64,000 nt of DNA, taken from contig NZ_CP015136.1 of the NCBI RefSeq assembly GCF_001618865.1, positions 2,701,001 through 2,765,000 on the forward strand. Direction: 5' to 3'. Below are positions 1 to 9,292 of the stretch, one piece after another. The DNA is from Luteitalea pratensis. Lineage in GTDB: Bacteria; Acidobacteriota; Vicinamibacteria; Vicinamibacterales; Vicinamibacteraceae. The notes under the pieces are model-generated. The model ran no database searches. It was not told where the DNA came from and worked only from the letters and a program-made list of their open reading frames with translations. Position 1 is the first letter of the stretch. The number at the start of each line of letters is the position of its first letter. Position numbers and translations under genes: made by a program.

Positions 1-1160
1 CGGGCGCCGGCTTCACGATGCAGTTGCAGGACCGCATCGGGCAGTCGCCCGCCTACCTGGCCGAGCAAACCGAGCGCTTCATGCAGGCGGCGCGGCAGCG
101 TCCCGAGATTGGACGCATCTCGTCCTTGTACCGCGCGAGCGTGCCGCAGGTGTACGCCGACATCGACAGGTCGAAGGTCCTGAAGCTCGGCGCCCCGCTC
201 GCCGACGTCAACAACACGCTCGGCGCGCTGCTCGGCAGCACGTACGTCAACGATTTCAACAAGTTCGGGCGCGTCTACAAGGTGTACGTGCAGGCGGAGC
301 CGGAATTCCGGAAAGATCCGAAGCAGTTCGGGCTGTTCTTCGTCCGCGGCAAGAACGGCCAGATGGCGCCGCTCGACACGCTCGTGACGACGAGTTCCAC
401 GAGCGGTCCCGAGTTCACCAACCGGTTCAACCTGTATCGCTCCGCTGAACTGACAGGTGTGCCTGCTGCAGGCTACAGCTCGGCGCAGGCACTCGCCGCG
501 CTGGAGGAGGTCGCGCGAGAGGTGCTGCCGGCCGACATGGGCTACGACTGGGCCGACATGTCCTACCAGGAGAAGCGTGCGCCGAACCCGGCAATCACGT
601 TCGCGTTCGCGATCTTCCTCGTGTTCCTCGTGCTCGCGGCGCAGTACGAGAGCTGGGGCTTGCCGTTCAGCGTGCTGCTCGGCACGCCGTTCGCGGCCTT
701 CGGCGCGTACTTCGGCCTGTGGGCGGCACGGCAGTGGATAGGGCCCAGCTACGTGAACAACGTCTTCGCGCAAATCGGGCTGATCATGCTGATCGGCCTG
801 GCGGCCAAGAACGCCATCCTGATCGTCGAGTTCGCGAAGATGCTGCGCGAACAAGGCAAGGATCCGGTCCCGGCCGCCCTCGAGGCGGCGCGGCTGCGGT
901 TCCGGCCGATCCTGATGACCGCGTTTGCGTTCATCCTCGGCGTGGTGCCGTTGCTCAGGGCGACTGGCGCCGGTGCCGAGGCGCGCAAGGTGATGGGCGT
1001 CACGGTGTTCTCCGGCATGCTCATCGCGACCTTCCTCGCGGTCCTGCTCGTCCCCGTGCTCTACGTCACGGTGGAGAAGGTCACCGGCCGGAAGCACGTG
1101 CCGGAGCCAGCGGACGTCCCGGCGACACCCGCGGTTCCCCATCACGGAGCGGAAGCATGA
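1..1160 (+). CDS. RND efflux pump inner-membrane permease, C-terminal part (5' end outside window)
   Basis: This is the last ~385 residues of a hydrophobe/amphiphile efflux (HAE1/AcrB-like) permease, a proton-driven drug exporter that spans inner membrane and periplasm. The reading frame is open from base 3, so the first in-frame ATG (18) is internal. The opening GAGFTMQLQDR matches the AcrB periplasmic porter region near residue 670. A periplasmic stretch with NDFNKFGRVYKVY follows, then transmembrane helices (e.g. the AITFAFAIFLVFLVLAAQYE and IGLIMLIGLAAKNAILIVEF regions), which are family hallmarks. The stop overlaps the next start as ATGA at 1157-1160, so the outer-membrane factor is translationally coupled. 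The adaptor gene is presumably upstream of the window. Confidence 0.95.
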   Translation, partial: GAGFTMQLQDRIGQSPAYLAEQTERFMQAARQRPEIGRISSLYRASVPQVYADIDRSKVLKLGAPLADVNNTLGALLGSTYVNDFNKFGRVYKVYVQAEPEFRKDPKQFGLFFVRGKNGQMAPLDTLVTTSSTSGPEFTNRFNLYRSAELTGVPAAGYSSAQALAALEEVAREVLPADMGYDWADMSYQEKRAPNPAITFAFAIFLVFLVLAAQYESWGLPFSVLLGTPFAAFGAYFGLWAARQWIGPSYVNNVFAQIGLIMLIGLAAKNAILIVEFAKMLREQGKDPVPAALEAARLRFRPILMTAFAFILGVVPLLRATGAGAEARKVMGVTVFSGMLIATFLAVLLVPVLYVTVEKVTGRKHVPEPADVPATPAVPHHGAEA

Positions 1161-2650
1161 TCCTGCATCGGCACGCACGCCGGGCTCTCGTGGCGCTTCC
1201 GGTCCTCGTGGCCGTGACCGTCAGCGGGTGCCGCGTCGGCCCCGAGTACAAACGACCCGACCTCGCGCCGCCCGCGAACTACCGCGGCGCGCCGGCGACA
1301 GCCGCCCCCGAGTCGCTGGCCGATGTGCCGTGGTGGCAGGTCTTCGAAGACCCGGCCCTGCAGAGCCTGGTCCGCGACGCGATCGCCAACAATCCCGACC
1401 TGCGGCTCGCCGTTGCGCGGGTCAGTGAGGCGCGAGCGCTTGCGGGCGTCGCGAAATCGTTCCTGTACCCCGACATCAACCTGAACGCCGGGTACACGGG
1501 CAACCAGGCCTCGAGGAACTCGCAGCCGCCGGGCGCGTTGGCCGAACGCGATCGCACCTTCAACAACACGGCGGTCTCGGCCAACCTGGCGTGGGAGATC
1601 GACCTGTTCGGTCGGATCCGCAGTGAGAACGACGCCGCCTTCAACCGCTACCTGAGCACCGAGGAGGGCCGGCGTGCGGTGCTGGTCACGCTGGTCGCCG
1701 ATGTCGCGACGTCCTACTTCCTGTTGCGCGAGTTCGATTCCCAGCTCGAAGTGGCACGGCGGACGCTCGAACTCAACGAACGGACGGTCACGTACTATGC
1801 CGACCGGCTCCAGGGAGGCGTGTCGAACCGTCTCGAACTGAACCAGGCCCGCGCCAACCGGTCGCTGACTGCGGCATCGATCCCCGAACTCGAGCGCCAG
1901 ATCGCCATCATCGAGCACGCCATCAGCGTCCTCGCCGGGCGTGCGCCAGGAGCCATCACGCGTGGCCGTTCCGTGACCGAACAGGCGACGCCTCCGATGG
2001 TGCCTGTCGGTATCCCTGCCGCGCTGCTCGAGCGACGCCCCGACGTACTCGAGGCCGAGCGGCAGCTGGTCGCGGCCAATGCCGACATCGGCGCGGCCAA
2101 GGCGCTGTTCTACCCGCGTATCAGTCTCACCGGAGGCCTCGGCACGGTCAGCGGTGATCTGGCCGACTTCCTGAAGGGCGATTCGATCGTCTGGTCGTTC
2201 GGAGCAGGCCTGTTCCAGCCGCTGTTCAATGCCGGCCGGATCCGCCGCAACCTCGAGGCCGCGGAGGCCAGGTTCGAGCAGGCGATTGCGATCTACCAGC
2301 GGTCCGCGCTGAATGCCTATCGTGAGGTGTCCGACGCACTGGTCACCATCGAGAAGCTCGCGTTGATCCGCGTCGAGCAGGAGGCGGGTGTCGTCGCCTT
2401 GCGCGATGCCTCCGACCTGTCGCGGTTGCGTTACGAGACGGGGCTCTCGTCGTACCTCGAAGTGCTGATCGCGGATCAGCAGCTGTTCGAGCTGGAGCTG
2501 CGGCTGGCGAACACGCGCGGTGGGCAGTTGCGGGTCATCGCGCAGCTCTATCGCGCGCTCGGCGGCGGGTGGCAGCCCGAGCAGCAGGCGCCGCCGCCCG
2601 GGCAGCCCGCGACGCCGCCGCCACCACCGAACGCGGCAGCGCCGCGCTGA
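1157..2650 (+). CDS. RND efflux outer-membrane factor, NodT/OprM-type lipoprotein
   Basis: Outer-membrane channel of a tripartite efflux system (497 aa). The ATG at 1157 overlaps the permease stop by four bases. It gives an Arg-rich n-region, a hydrophobic core and a lipobox VSGC with the lipidated Cys at about residue 25, followed by RVGPEYKRP, the typical start of mature NodT-family proteins. Two OEP repeats follow, each with long periodic helices, and the family phrases LLERRPDVLEAERQL and SLTGGLG are present. A longer open frame exists upstream but lies inside the permease gene in another frame. The tail is rich in Pro/Ala. Operon with the permease makes the assignment secure; substrate unknown. 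Confidence 0.95.
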   Translation: MILHRHARRALVALPVLVAVTVSGCRVGPEYKRPDLAPPANYRGAPATAAPESLADVPWWQVFEDPALQSLVRDAIANNPDLRLAVARVSEARALAGVAKSFLYPDINLNAGYTGNQASRNSQPPGALAERDRTFNNTAVSANLAWEIDLFGRIRSENDAAFNRYLSTEEGRRAVLVTLVADVATSYFLLREFDSQLEVARRTLELNERTVTYYADRLQGGVSNRLELNQARANRSLTAASIPELERQIAIIEHAISVLAGRAPGAITRGRSVTEQATPPMVPVGIPAALLERRPDVLEAERQLVAANADIGAAKALFYPRISLTGGLGTVSGDLADFLKGDSIVWSFGAGLFQPLFNAGRIRRNLEAAEARFEQAIAIYQRSALNAYREVSDALVTIEKLALIRVEQEAGVVALRDASDLSRLRYETGLSSYLEVLIADQQLFELELRLANTRGGQLRVIAQLYRALGGGWQPEQQAPPPGQPATPPPPPNAAAPR

Positions 2651-2911
2651 AGGCGGGGCACGCGACTGAAAGAACGCCGGGGTGTGGAACGCCGGCCTCG
2701 CAGGGATACGGTCAGCGACGAACGCTGTACGCCGAATGCCGAACGCTGAACTGGGTCGCCGGCCTCGTTGGCCGGCGCCGTCCTATCCGGACGAGCCCAG
2801 GTTCACCCCGGGCGCTCGGTCCGGGGGCGTTGGCCTTCGACATTCGCGGCATTGCGGCATTCCGGCATTACCGTAATGCGGTAATGCGGCATTACCACTG
2901 GAGCAACCCTC
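2651..2911. other. Intergenic region with degenerate AACGCYG heptamers and a hairpin
   Basis: I see no gene here. It holds several degenerate copies of a 7-bp motif of the AACGCCG/AACGCTG type (around 2672-2750), related to the perfect array at 18631-18658. A self-complementary segment lies at 2865-2887 (GCATTACCG, 5-nt loop, CGGTAATGC), just ahead of the ribosome-binding site GGAG (2900-2903) of the aspartase gene. The hairpin could act on aspartase expression or be another repeat remnant. Confidence 0.5.
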
Positions 2912-4327
2912 ATGTCCCAGACACCTGCAGCGATGCGGATCGAGCACGACCTCCTCGGCGAACTGGCGGTGCCCGCCGACGCCTACTACGGCGTCCAGAC
3001 GGCGCGCGCCCTCGAGAACTTCCACATCTCCGGCGTGCAGTTACGCCTCTACCCCGATCTGATCAGGGCGTTCGCGATGGTCAAGATGGCGGCCGCGCGG
3101 GCCAACCACGAGTGCGGGCAGTTCGACCGCAACATCCTGACCGGCATCGAGGGCGCCTGCCAGGAGCTGATCGAGGGCAAGCTGCACGACCAGTTCCGGC
3201 TCGACGTGCTGCAGGGCGGGGCCGGCACGTCGACGAACATGAATGCCAACGAGGTCATCGCCAACCGCGCGCTGGAGTTGATGGGCCACGCCAAGGGCGA
3301 GTACCGCTATTGCGATCCGCACGACCACGTCAACGGATCGCAGTCCACCAACGACGCGTATCCGACGTCGCTGCACGTGGGCATCGCGCTCGGCAACGCC
3401 CGGCTGATCGCCGCGATGACCGAACTCGTCCAGGCGTTCCGCGCCAAGGGTCGTGAATTCGGCGACGTGCTGAAGATGGGCCGGACGCAACTGCAGGATG
3501 CGGTGCCGATGACGCTCGGCCAGGAGTTCACCGCGTTTGGCGAGACGCTCGCCGGCGAGATCCGCACCCTCAAGGCCATCGAGCAGGTGCTGTGCGAGAC
3601 GAACATGGGCGCAACGGCCATCGGCACCGGCCTGAATGCGCCTCCCGGCTACGCCGAAGCCTGCACGAAGGCGCTTGCCGAAATCACCGGACTGCCGATC
3701 TACAAGGCGGAGGACCTGATCGAGGCGACGCAGGACACGCAGGCGTTCGTCCTCTACTCGTCGTGCATGAAGAGCCTGGCGATCAAGCTCTCGAAGGTCT
3801 GCAACGACCTGCGGCTGCTCTCATCGGGCCCGCGCTGTGGCCTGCGCGAGATCAACCTGCCGGCCAAGCAACCTGGTTCGTCGATCATGCCCGGCAAGGT
3901 CAACCCGGTGATCCCCGAAGTGGTCAACATGGTCTGCTTCCGGGTCATCGGCAGCGACCTCACGATCTCGATGGCGGCCGAGGCCGGGCAGCTGCAGCTG
4001 AACGTCTTCGAACCGGTCATCGCCGCCTGCATCTTCGAAGCCCAGACCCTGTTCATCAACGCCGCACGGACGCTGCGCGTGCACTGCGTGGACGGCATCA
4101 CGGCCAACCGTGACGTCTGCGCCCACTACGTCGATTTCAGCATCGGCACTGTCACCGCGCTCAATCCGGTGATCGGCTACGAGCGCTCCACCGAACTCGC
4201 GGCCGAGGCCATGAAGACCGGCAAGGGCATCCTCGACCTGATTCGCGAGAAAAAGGTACTGACAGACGCGCAGATCGCGCAGGTGCTCGATCCGGTCACG
4301 ATGACGGGACAGAAGCGGGCCGAGTAA
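2912..4327 (+). CDS. aspA: Aspartate ammonia-lyase (aspartase)
   Basis: Catalyses L-aspartate = fumarate + NH3 in the cytosol. The protein is 471 aa, normal for the fumarase/aspartase superfamily. The N-terminus RIEHDLLGE...PADAYYGVQT is aspartase-type. The superfamily signature GSSIMPGKVNP carries the catalytic Ser and lies at about residues 323-333. The substrate-loop phrases GSQSTNDAYPT and GRTQLQDAVPMTLGQEF are intact. GGAG lies 8 nt before the ATG. Downstream are two carboxylate carriers and an asparaginase, which favours aspartase over class II fumarase. Class II fumarase remains the alternative, but YGVQTARALENFHISG at the N-terminus is more aspartase-like. Confidence 0.9.
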   Translation: MSQTPAAMRIEHDLLGELAVPADAYYGVQTARALENFHISGVQLRLYPDLIRAFAMVKMAAARANHECGQFDRNILTGIEGACQELIEGKLHDQFRLDVLQGGAGTSTNMNANEVIANRALELMGHAKGEYRYCDPHDHVNGSQSTNDAYPTSLHVGIALGNARLIAAMTELVQAFRAKGREFGDVLKMGRTQLQDAVPMTLGQEFTAFGETLAGEIRTLKAIEQVLCETNMGATAIGTGLNAPPGYAEACTKALAEITGLPIYKAEDLIEATQDTQAFVLYSSCMKSLAIKLSKVCNDLRLLSSGPRCGLREINLPAKQPGSSIMPGKVNPVIPEVVNMVCFRVIGSDLTISMAAEAGQLQLNVFEPVIAACIFEAQTLFINAARTLRVHCVDGITANRDVCAHYVDFSIGTVTALNPVIGYERSTELAAEAMKTGKGILDLIREKKVLTDAQIAQVLDPVTMTGQKRAE

Positions 4328-4333
4328 GACGCC

Positions 4334-4840
4334 ATGCCACGCCTCGCCCTGATTGCTGGTCTCGCACTGGTCGCGTCGTTTGCCGGCAGCGCCCAGACGG
4401 GGGGGCCGCCCCAGGGCGATTGGCAGTCGTTCTCCGGTACCCTCACGGCCACCGGCCGTCGCGACACGCTGCCGCAGGAGGACGGTGGAGTCGCCGCCAC
4501 CATGCGGCTGACCGGGTCGCTGGTGATCACGGCTGGCGCCGGCCTGCGGCGCGGCTTCCGCGTCGAGGCCATCGGCTTCGAGGAGAGCCAGGGCAACGGC
4601 ATCGGACGTGCCGTGTGGACCGACGACGAAGGCGATCGCATCTACAGCCGCATGGTCGGCTCGCCGGTGGAAGCGGGGCGTCGTTCGGCCGCGACGATCA
4701 CTGGCGGCACCGGGCGGTACGCCGGGGTCGCGGGCTCCTACACGTTCACGTGGCAGTACGTGCTGCCCGGCGAGCAGGGTGTCGTGCAGGCGCGGGCCGT
4801 TTCGCTCAGTGGCAGGTATCGCAGGGAATCGCCACGATGA
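4334..4840 (+). CDS. Small secreted beta-rich protein, allene-oxide-cyclase-barrel-like
   Basis: A 168-aa protein with a short signal peptide (cleavage expected after the first ~20 residues, near GSAQT). The mature part is strand-rich with GGTGRYAGVAGSYTF near the C-terminus, a motif typical of AOC-barrel-like/DUF3224-type small barrels. No catalytic function can be given. It starts 6 nt after aspA and its stop overlaps the next start as ATGA (4837-4840), so it is co-translated with the transporter gene. Its presence inside a dicarboxylate operon is unexplained. Confidence 0.7.
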   Translation: MPRLALIAGLALVASFAGSAQTGGPPQGDWQSFSGTLTATGRRDTLPQEDGGVAATMRLTGSLVITAGAGLRRGFRVEAIGFEESQGNGIGRAVWTDDEGDRIYSRMVGSPVEAGRRSAATITGGTGRYAGVAGSYTFTWQYVLPGEQGVVQARAVSLSGRYRRESPR

Positions 4841-6276
4841 GCGGCGCGGTGACGCCGGCGGCGCCTGCGGTGCAGACAACGCGCTCGCCGTGGATCGCGA
4901 GGATCGCCTGCCTCGCGCTCGCGGTGGGGCTGTGGTTCACCCCGGTGCCCGAGGGGCTCACCGCAGCGCCGTGGCACCTCTTCGCGCTCTTCGCCGCGGC
5001 CATCTTCTCGGTCGTCTGTGGGGCCCTGCCGATCCTGACCGCGTCCCTGTTCGCGATCGCCGTCGCGGTCCTCGCCCGCGTCATCTCTCCGGCGGCCGCG
5101 TGGTCCGGATTCGCCAACGGCACCATCGTCCTGATCATCGCCGCGTTCCTGGTCGCCAGGGCGGTGGTCAAGTGCGGCCTCGGCGAGCGGATCGGCCATG
5201 TCGTCGTGCGGGCCTTCGGCCGCTCGACGCTGGGGCTGTCGTACAGCCTGTTCCTGGTCGACGCGGTGATCGCGCCGGCCTTCCCGAGCAACACGGCGCG
5301 ATCGGGCGTCCTGTATTCGCTGGCGATGTCCTTGACGGCAACGGCCGGCGCCCGGCCAAACGACCCGTCGCGCGCGCGGCTCGGCGCGTTCCTGATGTTC
5401 TCCGGCGTTGCGAGTCTCACGCTGTCGTCCGGTCTGTGGCTGACGGCGATGGCCGCCAACCCGCTCGGGACCGAGATCGCGCGTGCGTATGGCGTGAACA
5501 TCGGTTTCGGCAGCTGGCTGCTGGCCAGCTCGCTGCCAACGCTGCTGGCGATGGCGGTGCTGCCGTGGGTGCTGTACAGGGTCATGGCGCCGGAGGTCAC
5601 ATCGACGCCGGACGCGCCCGCCGCCGCACGGGAGGCACTGGCCGCACTCGGGCCACTGACGCGCGACGAAAGAATCGTGACGATCACGTTCCTCGTGATG
5701 GTCGCGCTGTGGGCCTCGGCGTCGACCTTCGGCATCGACGCCACGGCGGTCGCATTCCTCGGGCTCGGCGTGTTTCTCGCCACCGGGGTGCTCACGGCGG
5801 CAGACATCGCCAAGGAAGGCGACGTGCTGGCCACCTACCTGTGGTTCGCGCTGCTGTTTGCGATGAGCAGCCAGTTGAACGAGCTCGGGTTCATGTCGTA
5901 TGTGGGGGAACGCCTCGCGCTGGCGATGCAGGGCTGGTCGTGGCTGGTGGCAGGCCTGACGCTCGTCCTGGCCTACATCCTCCTGCACCTGCTCTTCGTC
6001 AGCCAGACGGCGCATCTGCTGGCGCTCTTCGGCGTGTTCATGGACGTCGGGGTCAAGGTCGGCGTGCCGGCGATGCCGCTCGCGCTGCTGCTGCTCTTTG
6101 CCACCAACTTCTTCTCGGCGATCACGCCACAGGCGTCGAGCGCCAACCTGCTCTTCGCCGGGAGCGGCTATCTCTCCCAGCGTGACCTTTACCGATTGGG
6201 TGCGATCACGACGGTCGTCAACCTGATCATCTACCTCGTCATAGGGACGCCATGGTTCTTTCTGGTCATGCGGTGA
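4837..6276 (+). CDS. DASS-family dicarboxylate/anion transporter (CitT/SLC13-like)
   Basis: Predicted inner-membrane carrier of 479 aa with about 12 hydrophobic segments. The FPSNTARSGVLYSLAMSL segment near residue 150 matches the SNT substrate/sodium-binding motif of the divalent anion:Na+ symporter family, and the C-terminal ITPQASSANLLFAGSGY region matches the second SNT-like repeat (here QASSANLL). Such carriers move succinate, fumarate, malate or citrate. The ATG at 4837 is taken because it overlaps the preceding stop. The gene overlaps the following AspT-type carrier by 25 bp. In this context the likely substrate is a C4-dicarboxylate. Confidence 0.85.
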   Translation: MSGAVTPAAPAVQTTRSPWIARIACLALAVGLWFTPVPEGLTAAPWHLFALFAAAIFSVVCGALPILTASLFAIAVAVLARVISPAAAWSGFANGTIVLIIAAFLVARAVVKCGLGERIGHVVVRAFGRSTLGLSYSLFLVDAVIAPAFPSNTARSGVLYSLAMSLTATAGARPNDPSRARLGAFLMFSGVASLTLSSGLWLTAMAANPLGTEIARAYGVNIGFGSWLLASSLPTLLAMAVLPWVLYRVMAPEVTSTPDAPAAAREALAALGPLTRDERIVTITFLVMVALWASASTFGIDATAVAFLGLGVFLATGVLTAADIAKEGDVLATYLWFALLFAMSSQLNELGFMSYVGERLALAMQGWSWLVAGLTLVLAYILLHLLFVSQTAHLLALFGVFMDVGVKVGVPAMPLALLLLFATNFFSAITPQASSANLLFAGSGYLSQRDLYRLGAITTVVNLIIYLVIGTPWFFLVMR

Positions 6277-7946
6277 TCGACCTGCTCTTCACCGCGCTGC
6301 GGCAGCACCCCGAGCTTGCCGTCTTCCTGACCCTCGCGATCGGCTTCCAGATAGGCCGGCTGCGGGTGGGGTCCTTCTCGCTGGGCAACGTCGTCGGCAC
6401 GTTGCTGGCCGGGGTCGTGGTCGGGCAGATCGGCGGCATCAAGGTCGATCCCATGGTGCGGGTCGTCTTCTTCGACCTGTTCCTGTTCGCCACCGGGTAC
6501 AAGGTGGGGCCGCAGTTCTTTCGCGGCCTCGGCCGGCAGGCGCTCGCGCAGGCATCGCTCACGGTGGTGCTGTGCGTGACGAGTCTCGGCATGGCCCTGC
6601 TTGCCGCCAAGGTCATGCACTACGACGTAGGTACTGCGTCGGGCCTCATGGCGGGCGCCTTCACCGAGTCCACTGTGATCGGCACGGCCGGCGACGCGAT
6701 CCGTCGGCTGGCCCTGCCTGCCGCGGAAGAGACGCGCCTCCTGAACAACATCCCCGTCGCGTACGCGGTGAGTTACCTGGTGGGTACGACGTTCGTGGTC
6801 TGGCTGCTCGGGAGCCTTGCCCCGCGGCTGCTGCGCGTCGACATCCGCAAGGAAGCGCGCGAACTCGACGCCATCCTCAGTGGCGCGAAAGGGACGCCAT
6901 TCATCTCGGCCTTCGATGAGTGGGTTCGTCGTGCGTACGTCCCGCGAGACGGCACACTCGTCGGCAGGACGGTCCGCGAGATCGAGAAGACCTTCGAGGC
7001 GCAGCGCCTCTTCATCGAGCGGGCGCGGCGGGACGGCAAGATCTGCGAGGTCGGGCCCGACTTCCGCGTTGGTGCCGACGATGTCGTCGCGATCGCGGGC
7101 CGGCGCAGTGCCATCGTGACGGCGGCGGCGACGCTCGGGACCGAGGTCGAAGACGCGCAGTTGCTCTCGGAGCCTCTGATCACGGCCGACGTGGTCGTGA
7201 CCAGGTTCACGGACCGCTCGCTCGGCGAGGTCGGACGTCAGTTGGGGCGTGGCGTCGCCCTGCGTGCGGTGGTCCGGGGCGGGCTGGAGATTCCCTACCA
7301 CGAGGACACCGTCATCGAGCGGGGCGACCTCCTGCGCATCGCGGGCAATGGCTTTGACGTCGCGCGAGTCGGTGAGGCGGTCGGTTACCTCGAACGTCCG
7401 TCGAGCGAGACCGACGTCGTGTTCGTCGGCCTGGGCGTGCTGATCGGCGGGCTGTTCGGCATGCTGTCGTTCGACGTCGCCGGCGTGCCCTTGACGCTGA
7501 CCGCCAGCGGCGGCGCCCTGATCATGGGTCTCGTCTTCGGCTGGTTGCGATCGATCCGGCCGACGTTCGGGCGCATTCCCGAGCCCGCGCTGTGGGTGTT
7601 CGACACCATCGGCCTCGCGGTGTTCATCGGCGTCGTCGGCCTCGATGCGGGCCCGACGTTCGTGGCCGGGTTGAAGCAGACGGGCCCTTCGCTGGTCGCA
7701 GTGGCGTTCTTCGTCTGTGTCACGCCGCACGTCGTCGCGTTGATCTTCGGCCGCTACGTGCTCAAGATGAACCCGGTGATCCTGCTGGGGGCGTGTGCCG
7801 GCGCAGGCACGGCGACCGCAGCGCTCCGTGCAGTGCAGGACGAATCCCAAAGCCGGCTGCCCGTGCTCGGCTACACCGTTCCCTATGCGATCGGCAACAT
7901 CCTGCTGACGGCCTGGGGCCCCGTCATCGTCGCGCTCATGTCGTGA
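6252..7946 (+). CDS. AspT/SucE-family carrier (aspartate-alanine exchanger family)
   Basis: A 564-aa membrane protein with the architecture of the AAEx family (TC 2.A.81): about five N-terminal helices, two central RCK_C/TrkA_C domains (roughly residues 205-375, with RRDGKICEVGPDFRVGADD and GDLLRIAG), and a second helix bundle. The conserved GLMAGAFTESTVIGTAGDA and GACAGAGTATAALRAVQDE repeats are visible. Characterised members exchange aspartate for alanine (AspT) or export succinate (SucE1). No aspartate decarboxylase is nearby, so linkage to aspartase suggests an aspartate or fumarate/succinate antiporter; this is inference. The start overlaps the DASS gene. Confidence 0.85.
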   Translation: MVLSGHAVIDLLFTALRQHPELAVFLTLAIGFQIGRLRVGSFSLGNVVGTLLAGVVVGQIGGIKVDPMVRVVFFDLFLFATGYKVGPQFFRGLGRQALAQASLTVVLCVTSLGMALLAAKVMHYDVGTASGLMAGAFTESTVIGTAGDAIRRLALPAAEETRLLNNIPVAYAVSYLVGTTFVVWLLGSLAPRLLRVDIRKEARELDAILSGAKGTPFISAFDEWVRRAYVPRDGTLVGRTVREIEKTFEAQRLFIERARRDGKICEVGPDFRVGADDVVAIAGRRSAIVTAAATLGTEVEDAQLLSEPLITADVVVTRFTDRSLGEVGRQLGRGVALRAVVRGGLEIPYHEDTVIERGDLLRIAGNGFDVARVGEAVGYLERPSSETDVVFVGLGVLIGGLFGMLSFDVAGVPLTLTASGGALIMGLVFGWLRSIRPTFGRIPEPALWVFDTIGLAVFIGVVGLDAGPTFVAGLKQTGPSLVAVAFFVCVTPHVVALIFGRYVLKMNPVILLGACAGAGTATAALRAVQDESQSRLPVLGYTVPYAIGNILLTAWGPVIVALMS

Positions 7947-7989
7947 CTGCCGTGATGGCGGCACGCGTGAGCGATACCTCCCGGAGGAC

Positions 7990-9081
7990 ATGATGAAGAG
8001 ACTGAACACCATCGTACGAGTCGTGATGCTGGGCACAGTGACGGCGGTGGCCCCGCTCTACCCGCAGTCGGCCGCTGCACAGGCTGGCGGAGCACTGCCA
8101 AAGGTCGTGATTCTCGCGACCGGCGGCACGATTGCCGGCGTGCAGCCCAAGGAAGGCGAGCCGGGGTACAAGGCCGGGTCCCTGTCGGTCGATGCCCTGA
8201 TCAAGGGCGCACCGGGCATCGAGAAACTGGCGCAGCTCTCCGGCGAACAGATCGCCAGCATTGGCAGCCAGGACATGAACGACGAGGTGTGGGGCAAGCT
8301 CGCCCGCCGCGCCAACGAGGTGCTCGCCCAGCCGGACGTGACCGGCGTCGTGGTCACGCACGGCACCGACACGATGGAGGAGACGGCGTTCTTCCTTGGT
8401 CTCGTCGTGCGCAGCGACAAGCCTGTCGTGCTCGTCGGGTCGATGCGTCCCGCGACGTCGCAGAGTGCCGATGGTCCGCTGAACCTGTACAACGCGGTCG
8501 CGGTCGCTGCCGACAAGGACGCGGGGGGACGTGGTGTGCTGGTCGTGTCCAATGACGACATCCACTCCGGACGCGACGTGCACAAGACGCACACGACAGC
8601 AGTGCAGACCTTCGTGTCGTTCAACCGCGGCCCGATCGGCCGGGTGTACTACGGCAAGCCCAGGTACTTCAACATGCCCGCGCACCGGCACACGACCAAG
8701 AGCGAGTTCCCGGTGGCGGGGACGACGTCGTACCCGCGCGTCGACATCGTCTACGCGCACGAGGGCGTCGATGGGACGATGGTCAAGGCCGCGATCGCGT
8801 CCGGCGCCAAGGGGATCGTGCTGGCGGGTGTGGGAGATGGCAACGGCACCAAGGACCTGATCGACGCGTTGGCCGCGGCGAGAAAGCAGGGCCTCGTTAT
8901 CGTGCGCAGCAGCCACGTCGGCTTCGGCATCGTGCGCCGCAACCTCGAGGTCGATGACGATGCGCTCGGCTTCGTGGCGGCGATGGACCTCAACCCGCAG
9001 AAGGCGCGGGTCCTGCTGCGGATGGCGCTGACGCTCTCGACCGACATCAAGGTGATTCAGCGCGCGTTCGAGGATTACTAG
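7990..9081 (+). CDS. ansB: Type II L-asparaginase, exported
   Basis: Hydrolyses L-asparagine to aspartate and ammonia, probably in the periplasm. GGAGG (7983-7987) precedes two adjacent ATGs (7990, 7993). A signal peptide ends near AAAQA (about residue 35). The first active-site Thr lies in ILATGGTIAG and the second in VTHGTDTMEETAFFL, both complete. The C-terminal SSHVGFGIVRRN replaces the more usual GSGRV region. 363 aa fits the family. It completes a catabolic route asparagine to aspartate to fumarate with the genes upstream. A long inverted repeat starts directly behind the stop codon. Confidence 0.93.
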   Translation: MMKRLNTIVRVVMLGTVTAVAPLYPQSAAAQAGGALPKVVILATGGTIAGVQPKEGEPGYKAGSLSVDALIKGAPGIEKLAQLSGEQIASIGSQDMNDEVWGKLARRANEVLAQPDVTGVVVTHGTDTMEETAFFLGLVVRSDKPVVLVGSMRPATSQSADGPLNLYNAVAVAADKDAGGRGVLVVSNDDIHSGRDVHKTHTTAVQTFVSFNRGPIGRVYYGKPRYFNMPAHRHTTKSEFPVAGTTSYPRVDIVYAHEGVDGTMVKAAIASGAKGIVLAGVGDGNGTKDLIDALAAARKQGLVIVRSSHVGFGIVRRNLEVDDDALGFVAAMDLNPQKARVLLRMALTLSTDIKVIQRAFEDY

Positions 9082-9082
9082 G

Positions 9083-9164
9083 CCGACGTCGCGCCTCGGG
9101 AGGGCATCTCCGCACGGGTGAGCACGCGAAGAGAAACTACGCCGGGAGGTTGGCGCGACGTCGG
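9083..9164. repeat. 13-bp perfect inverted repeat with 56-nt spacer
   Basis: CCGACGTCGCGCC (9083-9095) and its exact reverse complement GGCGCGACGTCGG (9152-9164) flank a 56-nt spacer. The left arm begins 2 nt after the asparaginase stop codon. It has no T-tract, so it is not a standard intrinsic terminator, but it could fold into a stable RNA stem protecting the 3' end, or be a mobile-repeat footprint. Confidence 0.7.
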
Positions 9165-9292
9165 TGGCGTGAGTGTACTCTTTCGCGTGGCTCATCCGTC
9201 CATTTGAACCGGCGGTCAGCGCACGGCGTCCGGTTGGTGAATGCCGGGCCGTGCGCTATGCTCAGCAACATCCGTTCGCTGACATCGTCCTG

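Noticed and set aside
719-1156. Upstream extension of the outer-membrane factor
   Set aside because: It lies within the permease gene in another frame and has biased Arg-rich composition. The lipobox fits only the ATG at 1157.
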